The position numbers were made by a program, and so were the translations under genes. From positions 2,356,001 to 2,420,000 of the forward strand of contig NZ_CP152375.1 of NCBI RefSeq assembly GCF_051132615.1: a DNA stretch of 64,000 nucleotides, read 5' to 3'. Under the pieces are notes generated by a model. It made no database searches and was not told where the DNA came from. It saw only the letters and a program-made list of their open reading frames with translations. The stretch is from G051132615 sp051132615. Lineage in GTDB: Bacteria > Pseudomonadota > Gammaproteobacteria > Burkholderiales > Neisseriaceae. How positions within the stretch are numbered: the first letter of the stretch is position 1; every line of letters begins with the position of its first letter. Below, piece after piece: positions 17,606 to 27,133 of this stretch.

Positions 17606-18586
17606 TTAATTTGTTGTATAGCCCGTCAATAATATGTCTTCTTGTGTTAAAGAATAGGTTGATTCAATTTCTAAGCTACTATTTATTAATGAGTCACTCA
17701 AATTTTCCTGAGCATAGAATTGTTGCATGTGTTCAACAGACTCTGCTTGAGAAAGTTCTTCTCCTGTTTGGTTGTGTTGAGCATGTTCTTCCGATATAGA
17801 AGAGGGGGGGGCGATTGTTTGCTCTGTTTGGCTCGATTGTTGTTCTGTTTCAGGTGTGACTAAATCGTCAATATCAATATCTTCTGTTTGTTCCACAGGG
17901 ATTGTGCCACCCACTTGTTTGTTTCTAATAGTCATATAGGCATCTCTCATATAAGCATATGGGTCTAGAGCTGCATCATCAATGCTATCAGTTAAATCAA
18001 GAATTTGTTCTCGCTTATCAACTGCTGATACAGCAGCAGCGCCATATACATCATATTTACCATGAAAATATAATTCAGATGGTGCTGGGGCAGCGAAAAT
18101 AATGGTTGTTCCAATTGAATCTCTTACCGTCGAAGGGCCAAGTAAAGGGTAGACAAAGTAATTACTGTTTTTCCAGCCCCAACTGGCAAAAGTATCTCCT
18201 AATGTATTTTTGTTATCAGGCATCTGTGCTTCTCCAGCAATATCAAATATGCCAAAAATACCGAAAGTCGAATTAATCGCCACGCGCATTACATCAATAC
18301 TGGTTTTTTCTATATCGCCTCTTAATAAGTTACTGCCTGCGCTGTACATATCGCGAAAATTATTGAAAAAGTTAGAAACGCTTTTACGAACAGGCTTAGG
18401 TGTGACGAAACGGTACCCTTTAGCAACTGGTTTGAGTACTGCACGGTCAACTTTATCGTTTACTTTAAACATAAAACGATTATAACCTTCGTATGGATCA
18501 AGAGGGTTTCTCTCCGCCTGAACACTATTCATACTGCATGCAAATAATATACTGACTGTTAAAATTTTGAGTGATTTATTGTGCAT
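17606..18586 (-). CDS. mlaA: Outer-membrane lipoprotein MlaA (VacJ)
   Basis: MlaA sits in the outer membrane and removes misplaced phospholipids from the outer leaflet, handing them to MlaC. A lipoprotein signal peptide ends in LFAC (lipidated Cys17). The MlaA core follows (NPLDPYEGYNRFMFKVND at about 27-44, the NFFNNFRD segment, GPSTVRDSIG). At 326 residues it is longer than E. coli MlaA (251): residues from about 225 on form an acidic, Gln/Ser-rich low-complexity extension. It overlaps mlaB by 11 nt. Placing mlaA last in the operon resembles Neisseria. Confidence 0.93.
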   Translation of the reverse strand: MHNKSLKILTVSILFACSMNSVQAERNPLDPYEGYNRFMFKVNDKVDRAVLKPVAKGYRFVTPKPVRKSVSNFFNNFRDMYSAGSNLLRGDIEKTSIDVMRVAINSTFGIFGIFDIAGEAQMPDNKNTLGDTFASWGWKNSNYFVYPLLGPSTVRDSIGTTIIFAAPAPSELYFHGKYDVYGAAAVSAVDKREQILDLTDSIDDAALDPYAYMRDAYMTIRNKQVGGTIPVEQTEDIDIDDLVTPETEQQSSQTEQTIAPPSSISEEHAQHNQTGEELSQAESVEHMQQFYAQENLSDSLINSSLEIESTYSLTQEDILLTGYTTN

Positions 18587-18860
18587 TTTTCTTAGGCTCC
18601 ATAACAGTACTTAAGTCGTATAATTCGATAAGTAATTGAACAGATCGGGGTAGATTTTTTATTGTAATTGGTCGTTTACGTAAGGCACAGAGTAAAAGAG
18701 ATACACAGGCTGAATCTGCACGGGTTACTTCACTCAGATCAAGTGTATTGATTTGATCGCTCAAAGCTGCCAACAATTGATTTTCATCGTCTCTTTGAAT
18801 ACTCATTATTGTTAGCTCACCTTGAAGAGCCAATGTATCTGCCTTTACTTGAATATGCAT
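18576..18860 (-). CDS. mlaB: STAS-domain protein MlaB
   Basis: 94 residues, a single STAS domain. MlaB binds the ATPase MlaF on the cytoplasmic side and is needed for stable, active MlaFEDB transporter. The segment LSEVTRADSACVSLLLCALR (about 40-60) matches the conserved STAS loop and helix. Start lies 2 nt after mlaC and the end overlaps mlaA, consistent with an operon. Confidence 0.87.
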   Translation of the reverse strand: MHIQVKADTLALQGELTIMSIQRDDENQLLAALSDQINTLDLSEVTRADSACVSLLLCALRKRPITIKNLPRSVQLLIELYDLSTVMEPKKNAQ

Positions 18861-18862
18861 GA

Positions 18863-19465
18863 TTAATTATTGCCTTTGTTGTTTTTATCTTTTAGCTCTT
18901 GAATTAATCCATCAATACCTTGTTTTGAAATGGTTTCGTTAAATTGGTTACGGTATACAGTTACCAAACTTGCACCTTCCACACTGACATTATAAACACG
19001 ATATTTATTACCACTTTGGTACATGGTGTAATCCATTAAAATAGGTTTATTATTGTTGGCTAAAGCCACTTCTGTAGATACTACAATTTCTCGACCATTA
19101 TTATTCGATTTTGGGTTGTCCTTAACATTCACTTTGGCATTTTTGTATTTCATCATTGTGCCAGAGTAAGTGCGAATAAGCAGTGTTTCAAATTCTTTTG
19201 TTAAAGCAGCTTGTTGATCCTTGCTGGCACTACGCCATTCTCTGCCTACAGCCAAAGCACTCATGCGTTGAAAGTCAAAGTAGGGAATAGCATAGTTTTC
19301 AGCTTGAGTACGGATTTGGCGAGTGTTTTTACCATTGTCTTTTGCTAAGATATTCAGTACTTGTTGAATATTACCTTTTAGTTGGTTAGCTGCTTCTTGT
19401 GGGCCTGCAATTGCAAAACCAATACTTAAAGCACCAATTAACACACCATTTAACCATTTTTTCAT
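18863..19465 (-). CDS. mlaC: Periplasmic phospholipid-binding protein MlaC
   Basis: 200 residues with a cleaved signal peptide (cleavage near IAGPQEA, about residue 20). MlaC ferries phospholipid across the periplasm between MlaA and MlaD. Family features include the Tol_Tol_Ttg2 fold stretches YAIPYFDFQRMSALAVGREWR and YNVSVEGASLVTVYRNQFNE. It lies 38 nt downstream of mlaD in the same operon. Confidence 0.92.
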   Translation of the reverse strand: MKKWLNGVLIGALSIGFAIAGPQEAANQLKGNIQQVLNILAKDNGKNTRQIRTQAENYAIPYFDFQRMSALAVGREWRSASKDQQAALTKEFETLLIRTYSGTMMKYKNAKVNVKDNPKSNNNGREIVVSTEVALANNNKPILMDYTMYQSGNKYRVYNVSVEGASLVTVYRNQFNETISKQGIDGLIQELKDKNNKGNN

Positions 19466-19503
19466 TTCGTTTCACCTTTATATATCATTATCAATTGACT
19501 GTT

Positions 19504-19968
19504 TTAGTCTGCATTTTTTTCTGCAACACTGGTCATAAATTTACCAATTAACTGTTCTAATATTAAAGCAGAACTGGTTAAGGTAATTTGGTCACCATTT
19601 TGTAACTCTGCTTCTTCAGCACCTTGCACTAGGCCAACATATTGTTCACCCAAAATACCAGAAGTTAAAATTTCGGCTGAAGCGTCTGTACTGAAACGAT
19701 AGTGTTTGTCCAGTTGAATGTCTACTCTAGCCACAAATTTTTTAGTATCTAAACTGATGTTGGTCACACGTCCAACAACAACACCTGCTGTTTTGACTGG
19801 CGCTTTGACTTTTAAGCCACCAATATCTGTAAATTCTGCATAGACAGAATAAGTTTGTGTTGGGGTTTGTGTGGTTAAGTTGGCTACGTTTAATGCTAAA
19901 AACACAATAGCAGCGATACCTAAAGCGACAAAAATTCCTACCCAAATTTCTAAAGCATTTCTTTTCAT
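19504..19968 (-). CDS. mlaD: MCE-domain protein MlaD
   Basis: 154 residues: an N-terminal transmembrane helix (about 9-28) and one MCE domain (from about YSVYAEFTDIGGLKVKAPVK, with the GILGEQYVGLVQG stretch). MlaD forms a hexameric ring on top of MlaE in the periplasm and binds phospholipid. The size is typical for single-domain MlaD. It starts 1 nt after mlaE and is followed by mlaC. Confidence 0.93.
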   Translation of the reverse strand: MKRNALEIWVGIFVALGIAAIVFLALNVANLTTQTPTQTYSVYAEFTDIGGLKVKAPVKTAGVVVGRVTNISLDTKKFVARVDIQLDKHYRFSTDASAEILTSGILGEQYVGLVQGAEEAELQNGDQITLTSSALILEQLIGKFMTSVAEKNAD

Positions 19969-19969
19969 A

Positions 19970-20761
19970 TTAATTTGCCATAAACATAAATGCGGTTAAA
20001 ATAAAATCTACAGCCAAAATAACCAAGGAGCTGGTGACGACTGTATTTGTGGTGGCACGTAAAACACCCTCTGGTGTTGGTTTACAATGAATACCTTGAT
20101 AAACAGCAATAAAACTGATGGCTACACCAAAGGCAAAGGCTTTAATAAAACTATTGACGACATCATATGACCAATCAACAGAGCTTTGCATTTGAGACCA
20201 AAAAATACCATCATCTAATTTAAGTGCCAATACGCCAATGAGGTAAGAGCCAATAATACCCATTACATTAAAAATAGCCGTTAAAAAGGGCATAGAAAAC
20301 ACACCAGCCCAAAAGCGTGGTCCGACAACACGTGCAATAGGGTTTACTCCCATAATACTCATTGCATCAAGCTGTTCGGTTGTTTTCATCAGGCCAATTT
20401 CACTGGTCATAGCGCTGCCAGCACTGCTGGCAAATAATAAAGCAGCCACTACTGGCCCCAATTCACGTAAAATGGATAATGCAACAGCAACCCCCAGTGC
20501 ATCCGTTGCTTTAAATTTAACCAATAAATTATAACCCTGTAAAGCCAGTACCAGACCAACAAACAACCCAGATACCGCGATAATAATAATGGAAAATACC
20601 CCAGAAAAATAAATTTGGCGTATGGTTAAACGGGTTCGTAAAAAACTGGTGGGGGAATGGCGTAAAACGCTCAGGAAGAAAAAAGTAATCCGTCCTAGTA
20701 AGGCAAAAAAATTTAAGGTCTTTTGGCCAATTGTTTGGAAAAAATTTAACAGGTAGTTCAT
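19970..20761 (-). CDS. mlaE: Phospholipid ABC transporter permease MlaE
   Basis: 263 residues of the MlaE permease family, inner membrane. Five or six hydrophobic helices are seen, with the conserved LRELGPVVAALLFASSAGSAM loop (about 95-115) and the TEQLDAMSIMG segment. It forms the dimeric core of MlaFEDB. Its ATG overlaps the mlaF stop by 4 nt (ATGA), indicating translational coupling. The N-terminal 30 residues are somewhat longer than in E. coli. Confidence 0.94.
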   Translation of the reverse strand: MNYLLNFFQTIGQKTLNFFALLGRITFFFLSVLRHSPTSFLRTRLTIRQIYFSGVFSIIIIAVSGLFVGLVLALQGYNLLVKFKATDALGVAVALSILRELGPVVAALLFASSAGSAMTSEIGLMKTTEQLDAMSIMGVNPIARVVGPRFWAGVFSMPFLTAIFNVMGIIGSYLIGVLALKLDDGIFWSQMQSSVDWSYDVVNSFIKAFAFGVAISFIAVYQGIHCKPTPEGVLRATTNTVVTSSLVILAVDFILTAFMFMAN

Positions 20762-21570
20762 TTTATCGATTCCCTTTGCAGTAAATCTTCTGTGAGAGAA
20801 TGTACATTTGGGAAGCGGTATTCAACTGGTCCATCAGGTAAACCATTAAAAAACTGTTTTACCCAAGGGGAGTTGTCTTGTTTAAATTCAGTGGGTGTAC
20901 CATCAAATTTAATTTGTCCTTCAGATAAGAAGATGACTTGATCAACAATATCCAGAGATTTGGTTAAATCATGCGTGACCATCACACTGGTTGCTTCTAA
21001 AGCCCGGTTAATCCGAGCGATTAAATGAGCAATAACGCCTAACGAAATAGGGTCTAACCCAGTAAAAGGTTCGTCATAGAGCATTAAGCTTGGGTCTAAC
21101 GCAATGGTTCTTGCTAAAGCAACACGTCTTGCCATACCACCAGATAAATCACTGGGCGTAGATTCTTCAATACCTCGTAATCCGACTGCATTCAGTTTTA
21201 ATAAAACCAAATCCCTGATCATTTTTTCTGGTAAGTGTGAGTGTTCCCTAATTGGAAAAGCGATGTTTTCAAAGATAGATAAATCGGTGAACAGTGCGCC
21301 AAATTGAAAAAGTACCCCCATTTTACGACGATGTTCATAAAGCTCAGTCTCACTAAAACTGGCTAAATCTTTACCATTAATTAAAACTTGCCCTGACTTA
21401 GGTTGTAATTGACGAGAAATAAGACGTAATACAGTGGTTTTTCCACTGCCCGAACCACCCATAATGGCCACAAAACGACCCTGCTCAATAGAAATATTGA
21501 GGTCTTTTAAAATTGGACGATCAGAGTAAGCAAAGTGTACATGCCGAAACTCAATAAAAGGTGTATTCAT
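20758..21570 (-). CDS. mlaF: Phospholipid ABC transporter ATPase MlaF
   Basis: 270 residues, ABC ATPase. Walker A is GGSGSGKTT (about 36-44), the signature is DLSGGMARRVALAR, Walker B is LMLYDEPFTGLDP and the H-loop is VMVTHD. It powers MlaFEDB in the inner membrane. First gene of the operon mlaF-E-D-C-B-A, with a four-base overlap into mlaE. It is divergent from queA, with about 210 nt between the two starts. Confidence 0.94.
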   Translation of the reverse strand: MNTPFIEFRHVHFAYSDRPILKDLNISIEQGRFVAIMGGSGSGKTTVLRLISRQLQPKSGQVLINGKDLASFSETELYEHRRKMGVLFQFGALFTDLSIFENIAFPIREHSHLPEKMIRDLVLLKLNAVGLRGIEESTPSDLSGGMARRVALARTIALDPSLMLYDEPFTGLDPISLGVIAHLIARINRALEATSVMVTHDLTKSLDIVDQVIFLSEGQIKFDGTPTEFKQDNSPWVKQFFNGLPDGPVEYRFPNVHSLTEDLLQRESIK

Positions 21571-21784
21571 AACATTCTTAAATTAATAACTCTTCATAGT
21601 AACTGTTTTAGAAAGGTTATTCAACTTGTGTATCATTTTCCTATGTTTTATTGGTAAATAAAAACATACTTAAATCAGTAAAGACATTTGATTTTTTTTA
21701 TGGTCAGTTTATTTAAATCTGTTTGTGCCTACGTGCTTAAATAAAATGTATAATGTTTTCTTTTTCCAGAAGCTTGATTTAAGT

Positions 21785-22810
21785 ATGCATGTCAGTGATT
21801 TTGATTTTAATTTACCAGAAGAGTTAATTGCACAGTATCCACCAGAAAAAAGAGGGGATAGCCAGTTACTTGTAGCAAAGCAACAACATATTATTGACAC
21901 ACAATTTGTCAATATTATTGATTTTGTCTCAGAAGGGGATTTATTGGTTTTTAACGATACTAAAGTCATTAAAGCGCGTTTATTTGGGCAAAAGGAGTCT
22001 GGTGGCAAAGTTGAGGTCTTGGTTGAACGGGTTTTGGATGATCATACCGTATTAGCACATGTTAGAGCTTCTAAATCACCGAAACAGAACAGTAAAATTT
22101 TATTTGAGCACAATATTTGTGCTGTGATGCTTGGACGACAAGATGCACTTTTTCTTTTGCGATTTGAAAACACCCCAAATATATGGGCTATTTTAGAGCA
22201 AATAGGCCATATGCCTTTGCCACCTTATATAGAACGTTCAGATGATGAGGCCGATTTAGGTCGTTATCAAACAGTGTATGCTAAATATGAAGGTGCCATA
22301 GCAGCCCCAACAGCAGGTTTGCACTTTACAGATGATATTTTAACGCGGTTAAAAAATAAAGGTGTACGTTTGGCGTATGTTACTTTACATGTTGGTGCTG
22401 GGACTTTTCAACCTGTCAAGGTGGACAATATTGCCGATCATGTGATGCACAGTGAGTGGTTTAATATTTCAGATGAAACAGTTGTGGCTATAGAACAAAC
22501 CAAAAAAAACAATAAAAATGTGTGGGCTGTTGGCACAACCACTTTACGTGCATTAGAGTCCGCTGCGACTTCGGGTATATTAAAAGCAGGCAGTCAAGAT
22601 ACCAATATATTTATTACCCCAGGGTTTCAATTTAAAGTAGTTGATGTGCTGGTGACAAATTTTCATTTGCCTAAATCAACTTTATTGATGTTGGTGAGTG
22701 CTTTTTCAGGTTTTGAGTTTATTAAAAACGTTTATCAACACGCTATTGAGCACAGATATCGTTTTTTCAGTTATGGAGATGCCATGTTATTGTGGCGTAA
22801 AAAATCATGA
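21785..22810 (+). CDS. queA: S-adenosylmethionine:tRNA ribosyltransferase-isomerase
   Basis: 341 residues from the chosen ATG, whose product starts MHVSDFDFNLPEELIAQYP, the standard QueA N-terminus; a GTG 60 nt upstream would add an unrelated leader. QueA transfers and isomerises the ribosyl part of SAM onto 7-aminomethyl-7-deazaguanine in tRNA to make epoxyqueuosine. Conserved blocks: LLVFNDTKVIKARL, the PTAGLHFT motif (about residue 178) and LHVGAGTFQPVK. The last four bases overlap the start of the DUF971 gene. tgt is not adjacent here. Confidence 0.94.
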   Translation: MHVSDFDFNLPEELIAQYPPEKRGDSQLLVAKQQHIIDTQFVNIIDFVSEGDLLVFNDTKVIKARLFGQKESGGKVEVLVERVLDDHTVLAHVRASKSPKQNSKILFEHNICAVMLGRQDALFLLRFENTPNIWAILEQIGHMPLPPYIERSDDEADLGRYQTVYAKYEGAIAAPTAGLHFTDDILTRLKNKGVRLAYVTLHVGAGTFQPVKVDNIADHVMHSEWFNISDETVVAIEQTKKNNKNVWAVGTTTLRALESAATSGILKAGSQDTNIFITPGFQFKVVDVLVTNFHLPKSTLLMLVSAFSGFEFIKNVYQHAIEHRYRFFSYGDAMLLWRKKS

Positions 22811-23157
22811 TACATCCAGAAGAAATCCGTTTGAATAAAGATAAAAAAGCATTAAAGCTGGTTTATCAAGATAAAGAGTATATTCTTGAGGCAGAGTTTT
22901 TAAGGGTACTTTCACCAAGTGCAGAGGTCAGAGGGCATGGTGTAGGGGATGAAACGTTACAGACAGGCAAAAAAAATGTTCTGATTAATAATATCGAAAT
23001 GGTCGGGCAGTATGCTTTAAAAATCATTTTTGATGACGGACATGATAGTGGCCTTTATACTTGGGATTATTTATATCAACTGTCTACCAATCAGCAAAAG
23101 CTGTGGCAGGAATACCTGCAAAAGTTAGTACAAGAGAATGCTTCTAGGGAGCCGTAA
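22807..23157 (+). CDS. DUF971-family protein
   Basis: 116 residues of the DUF971 family, related to the N-terminal domain of gamma-butyrobetaine hydroxylase. Family features are the start IRLNKDKKALKLVYQDKEY, the SPSAEVRGHG motif and the C-terminal HDSGLYTWDYLYQL. It overlaps queA by 4 nt, and its stop is directly followed by the ubiE ATG, so it is translated in a tight operon. The pairing with ubiE is common in betaproteobacteria. A role in ubiquinone or Fe-S metabolism has been supposed from this context but I know of no proof. Confidence 0.87.
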   Translation: MIHPEEIRLNKDKKALKLVYQDKEYILEAEFLRVLSPSAEVRGHGVGDETLQTGKKNVLINNIEMVGQYALKIIFDDGHDSGLYTWDYLYQLSTNQQKLWQEYLQKLVQENASREP

Positions 23158-23895
23158 ATGGACGAGAATAAAACACATTTTGGGTTTAAAACCATTGGTG
23201 AGAGTGAAAAAGCACATAAAGTGGCTGAAGTTTTCCATTCAGTTGCAAAAAAATATGACATTATGAATGATCTAATGTCTGGTGGGCTGCACAGAGTATG
23301 GAAACATTTTACCTTAAGCACAGCTCCAGTAAAAAAAGGTCATAAAGTTTTAGATATTGCAGGTGGAACGGGTGATTTAGCAAAAGGCTGGGCCAAAAAA
23401 GTAGGTAAAGAGGGTGAGGTTTGGTTAACCGATATTAATTCTTCAATGCTAACAGTCGGTCGAGATCGCTTATTGGATGAGGGAATCATTTTACCTGTTT
23501 CTTTGGCCGATGCTGAAAAACTACCTTTTCCTGATCATTATTTTGATGTGGTTTCTGTTGCTTTTGGATTGCGCAATATGACTCATAAAGATAATGCCTT
23601 AAAAGAAATGTATCGAGTATTAAAACCAGGTGGGGCTTTGCTTGTATTAGAATTTTCTAAGATATATAAACCATTGGCACCGGCATATGATTTTTACTCA
23701 TTTAAAGTTTTACCTATGATGGGAAAATTTGTTGCTAAAGATGCAGATAGTTACCAGTATTTAGCCGAGTCTATCCGTATGCATCCAGATCAGGAAACAC
23801 TAAAAAAAATAATGCATGATGCAGGTTTTGATAAAGTTGATTATCATAATTTAAGTGGCGGGATTGTTGCTTTGCACAAAGGTGTTAAATTTTAA
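23158..23895 (+). CDS. ubiE: Ubiquinone/menaquinone methyltransferase UbiE
   Basis: 245 residues, class I SAM-dependent C-methyltransferase. It methylates the benzoquinol ring (2-polyprenyl-6-methoxy-1,4-benzoquinol) in ubiquinone synthesis. SAM-binding motif I is VLDIAGGTGDLAKG (about 62-75); the family signature blocks YDIMNDLMSGGLHRVWK and the LRNMTHKDNALKEMYRVLKPGG region are intact. It begins right after the DUF971 stop and is followed by ubiJ and ubiB, forming one ubiquinone operon. Confidence 0.95.
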   Translation: MDENKTHFGFKTIGESEKAHKVAEVFHSVAKKYDIMNDLMSGGLHRVWKHFTLSTAPVKKGHKVLDIAGGTGDLAKGWAKKVGKEGEVWLTDINSSMLTVGRDRLLDEGIILPVSLADAEKLPFPDHYFDVVSVAFGLRNMTHKDNALKEMYRVLKPGGALLVLEFSKIYKPLAPAYDFYSFKVLPMMGKFVAKDADSYQYLAESIRMHPDQETLKKIMHDAGFDKVDYHNLSGGIVALHKGVKF

Positions 23896-23909
23896 ATAGG
23901 TTTAGAAAA

Positions 23910-24473
23910 ATGCTTTATTTGGGTGTAATGAATCACTTAATCCATCAGTCAGATGACATTAGGCAGAGCCTGCAAAATTATCATGGGCATTTTTTGATGA
24001 TCAGTTTAGCTGGACAAAATATACAAGCACTCATTAAGGAAGATGGTTTTTTAGCAAAATCATCTCAAGAGCCAGAAGTTGTGATTACTTTAAAGCAAAG
24101 TGCATTACTGAAAGTTGCACAAAAACAAATACCAGGTGTGGCAGATGTGCATATACAAGGAAATCACCATTTGGGGCTGGCCTTATTACCTTTATTGGGT
24201 GCGCTTCAATATCATCCAGAAGATGATTTAATCAGACTGTTTGGAGATGATTTGGGTGCTGTAATTGCCAACCGTTTATTTCGTTGTGCCAAAAATTTTT
24301 CTGAATTAAAACAAAGAGTAGTAGAGCAAATAACGGATTATGCTTATGAAGAGCATGCTCCTTTTGTGCATCATAAACATTTAGAACAATTAACCGAACA
24401 CATAGAAACATTACGTGATGATGTCGCCAGATTACAGGCAAGAGTCAATAAATTAAATCAAGATAAAGCATAA
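23910..24473 (+). CDS. ubiJ: Ubiquinone biosynthesis accessory factor UbiJ
   Basis: 187 residues. The N-terminal 100 residues look like the SCP2 lipid-binding domain of UbiJ, and the C-terminus (LEQLTEHIETLRDDVARLQARVNKL) is a coiled coil, as in the family. UbiJ joins UbiK and helps organise the soluble Ubi complex around lipid intermediates. Sequence conservation is low in this family, so the name rests partly on its place between ubiE and ubiB, which is its standard position. It is spaced 14 nt from ubiE and 4 nt from ubiB. Confidence 0.82.
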   Translation: MLYLGVMNHLIHQSDDIRQSLQNYHGHFLMISLAGQNIQALIKEDGFLAKSSQEPEVVITLKQSALLKVAQKQIPGVADVHIQGNHHLGLALLPLLGALQYHPEDDLIRLFGDDLGAVIANRLFRCAKNFSELKQRVVEQITDYAYEEHAPFVHHKHLEQLTEHIETLRDDVARLQARVNKLNQDKA

Positions 24474-24477
24474 TAAT

Positions 24478-26019
24478 ATGAAGTGGATTACCCGTTTTTT
24501 TACCATCAGCTATGTTGTATATCGATTTGGCTTGGTTGATTTAGTTAGGCACAATAAACACTGTAAAGGATTTTTGGCCTTTATTGTTTATTTTATTCCA
24601 CGTTCGGCAAAAAGTAAGAAATTACCTTTACCCATGCGGGTACGTTTAAGTTTAGAAAGTTTGGGGCCTGTATTTGTTAAGTTTGGGCAAGTGTTGTCAA
24701 CCAGACGAGATTTACTTTCAGATGATTATGCAGAAGAGTTAGTCAAATTACAGGATAAGGTGCCGCCATTTTCTGGTGAGTTAGCCAAACAAATTATAGA
24801 GAAATCTTTAAAGTCTTCCATTGATGAGGTTTATGTTGACTTTAATCCAGAACCTGTTGCCAGTGCCTCTGTGGCACAAGTACATCAGGCTTATTTAAAA
24901 CAGCAAGATGGCACTCGTGGCGAAAAAGTTGCAATTAAGGTCTTGCGTCCGAATATTCTTTCTGTAATTGAACAAGATTTATCATTAATGCGGATTTTGG
25001 CTTTTATTGTATCCAAACTGTTTTATGATGGCAGAAGGCTACGTCCACGAGAAGTTGTGGATGAGTTTGATAAATACTTACATGATGAGTTAGATTTAAT
25101 GCATGAAGCTGCCAATGCCAGCCAAATTGGGCGTCAATTTGCTCAAAGCACAATGTTGATTATTCCAAAGGTACACTATGAATTAACCACAAAGGAAGTC
25201 TTAACCTTACAATGGATGGAAGGCACGCCTATTTCAGATATTCAAAACCTTGTACAAAAAGGCATTGATTTAAAGAAACTGGCTGTAATGGGCGTGGAAA
25301 TCTTTTTTACTCAAGTGTTTCAGAATGGTTTTTTTCATGCTGATATGCATCCGGGGAATATTTTTATTGCAGACGACGGGCGTTATATTGCGTTAGATTT
25401 TGGGATTGTGGGTAGTTTAACAGATTACGACAAACGTTATTTAGCCATTAACTTTTTGGCCTTTTTTAACCGAGATTACCATAGAGTTGCAACTGCTCAT
25501 ATTGAATCGGGTTGGGTACCAGAAGGAACCAGAGCAGAAGAGTTAGAAGCTGCTGTTCGGACCGTATGTGAACCTATATTCAATAAACCTTTATCAGAAA
25601 TTTCATTTGGATTGGTGTTAATGAGATTGTTTGATGTAAGTCGCCGTTTTAACATCGAAGTACAACCTCAACTGGTTCTATTACAAAAAACTTTACTGAA
25701 TATTGAAGGGTTAGGGCGTCAGCTTGACCCTGATTTAGATTTATGGGCAACCGCTAAGCCATTTTTAGTTAAATGGACAAATGAGCAAATTGGTCTTAAA
25801 GGATTTTGGCAAAATTTAAAACGAGAGGCGCCTGATTGGGCAAAAATACTCCCCAGCTTACCTCGTAAGGTAAATCAACTTTTTGATGATCAAAAACATC
25901 AAAATCTTATTGAAGGTTATAAAATTCTGTTGCATACACAAAAAAGGCAAACCTTTTGGTTAGGTTTTATCTCAATCATGTTGTTTTTACTACTAATCAA
26001 ACAAATTTTTCAGTTTTGA
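24478..26019 (+). CDS. ubiB: Ubiquinone biosynthesis atypical kinase/ATPase UbiB
   Basis: 513 residues of the ABC1/ADCK/UbiB family, membrane-associated. UbiB is needed for ubiquinone synthesis; it binds ATP and is thought to help extract lipid intermediates. Seen: the invariant KxGQ motif (FVKFGQVLSTRRDLL, about residue 70), the A-rich loop ASASVAQVHQA, the catalytic loop HADMHPGNIF (about residue 286) and DFGIVG. One hydrophobic segment at the very C-terminus (LGFISIMLFLLLIKQI) serves as membrane anchor. Last gene of the ubiE-ubiJ-ubiB operon. Confidence 0.95.
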   Translation: MKWITRFFTISYVVYRFGLVDLVRHNKHCKGFLAFIVYFIPRSAKSKKLPLPMRVRLSLESLGPVFVKFGQVLSTRRDLLSDDYAEELVKLQDKVPPFSGELAKQIIEKSLKSSIDEVYVDFNPEPVASASVAQVHQAYLKQQDGTRGEKVAIKVLRPNILSVIEQDLSLMRILAFIVSKLFYDGRRLRPREVVDEFDKYLHDELDLMHEAANASQIGRQFAQSTMLIIPKVHYELTTKEVLTLQWMEGTPISDIQNLVQKGIDLKKLAVMGVEIFFTQVFQNGFFHADMHPGNIFIADDGRYIALDFGIVGSLTDYDKRYLAINFLAFFNRDYHRVATAHIESGWVPEGTRAEELEAAVRTVCEPIFNKPLSEISFGLVLMRLFDVSRRFNIEVQPQLVLLQKTLLNIEGLGRQLDPDLDLWATAKPFLVKWTNEQIGLKGFWQNLKREAPDWAKILPSLPRKVNQLFDDQKHQNLIEGYKILLHTQKRQTFWLGFISIMLFLLLIKQIFQF

Positions 26020-26198
26020 CAAAATATAAATTGAATGAAAGCACAGAATTTTTTATTGTGTGGTTTTAAAGCTGTGTGTCAGTACATATAAAATAATTGA
26101 AATAGGCTTATTCCTTTGCAAAGAAAGTTAAATCTGTTATCGTGTGAGCCCATTAAAAATCAAAATGAATCAATTTAGTTCGGAGGAACCTACTTGTA

Positions 26199-27017
26199 TT
26201 GATCACTATATCTAGTATGAACAATACAAGTGAATATAATATGCAAGCTCCCTTAGCTCAAACAAATATAGTGGTTAGAATAGGACGTTTTTTACATTTA
26301 TTTGGACTAGTCCTGTTAGGGTTTGGGATTCTGAATTTTTGTTTTCCATTTATTAATCAAGACAAACGCTATGACCACATAAAAAGATGGTCTAAAAAAG
26401 TCATGAAATCGCTGAATTTTACTGTTATTGCGAAGGGGAGTATTCCAGAAGATTATGGTAATTTATTGGTGATGGCCAACCATGTTTCTTGGTTAGATAT
26501 TTTTGCATTAAACAGTGAACATGCTGTTTGTTTTGTGGCCAAGCAAGAAATCAGAAAATGGCCTATGTTGGGTAGAATGGTGGCCCAAGCAGGTACCGTA
26601 TTTATTAACCGTAATGACCGAAAAGATGCAGTGAGAATCAGTGAAAATGTTGCTAAACGTTTAGAAGAACAACGCGCAGTCGCTGTTTTTCCAGAGTCTA
26701 CAACTACTGATGGTTTTAGTTTACTTCCTTTAAAAGCAGCTTTATTTGAGTCTGTTTTGTTATCTAAAGGGCAGATACAACCTTTGGCTTTATTATATTA
26801 TGATGAGCTGGGACAGCGTAGCACTTTACCTTCTTATGTTGGAGAAACATCATTATTTGAGTCATTATTTGTCATTTTGAAGATGAGAAATGCTAAAGTA
26901 GAATTAGTATTTTGTGACAGAGTGACACCTGAATCAGAAGATGATCGATTTACCTTGTGTCAAAAAACGCAGGCCTTATTAGAGGCTGAGATTGTAAAGG
27001 GATTAGCAAAAAACTAA
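26199..27017 (+). CDS. 1-acylglycerol-3-phosphate acyltransferase family protein
   Basis: Up to 272 residues of the PlsC/LPLAT family, inner membrane. The catalytic HX4D motif is NHVSWLD (about 88-94) and the glycerol-phosphate motif is FPESTTTDG. It probably acylates a lysophospholipid, as PlsC, NlaA or OlsA do; the acceptor cannot be told from sequence. One N-terminal hydrophobic helix is seen. The start is uncertain: a GGAGG sits 12 nt before a TTG (26199, used here), while the first ATG (26217) is about 30 nt from it. A second LPLAT gene (43146-43886) of a different subtype also lies in the window. Confidence 0.8.
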   Translation: MITISSMNNTSEYNMQAPLAQTNIVVRIGRFLHLFGLVLLGFGILNFCFPFINQDKRYDHIKRWSKKVMKSLNFTVIAKGSIPEDYGNLLVMANHVSWLDIFALNSEHAVCFVAKQEIRKWPMLGRMVAQAGTVFINRNDRKDAVRISENVAKRLEEQRAVAVFPESTTTDGFSLLPLKAALFESVLLSKGQIQPLALLYYDELGQRSTLPSYVGETSLFESLFVILKMRNAKVELVFCDRVTPESEDDRFTLCQKTQALLEAEIVKGLAKN

Positions 27018-27133
27018 TCCAGCGTATTGTATTCATATATATTTTAAAAAATTTCTTATTGGTGATATTCTATTGCCATCAGAAACAAAAAAAGTTTTTG
27101 ATGGTGTGTTATTGTTTATGATCCATTGGGAGA

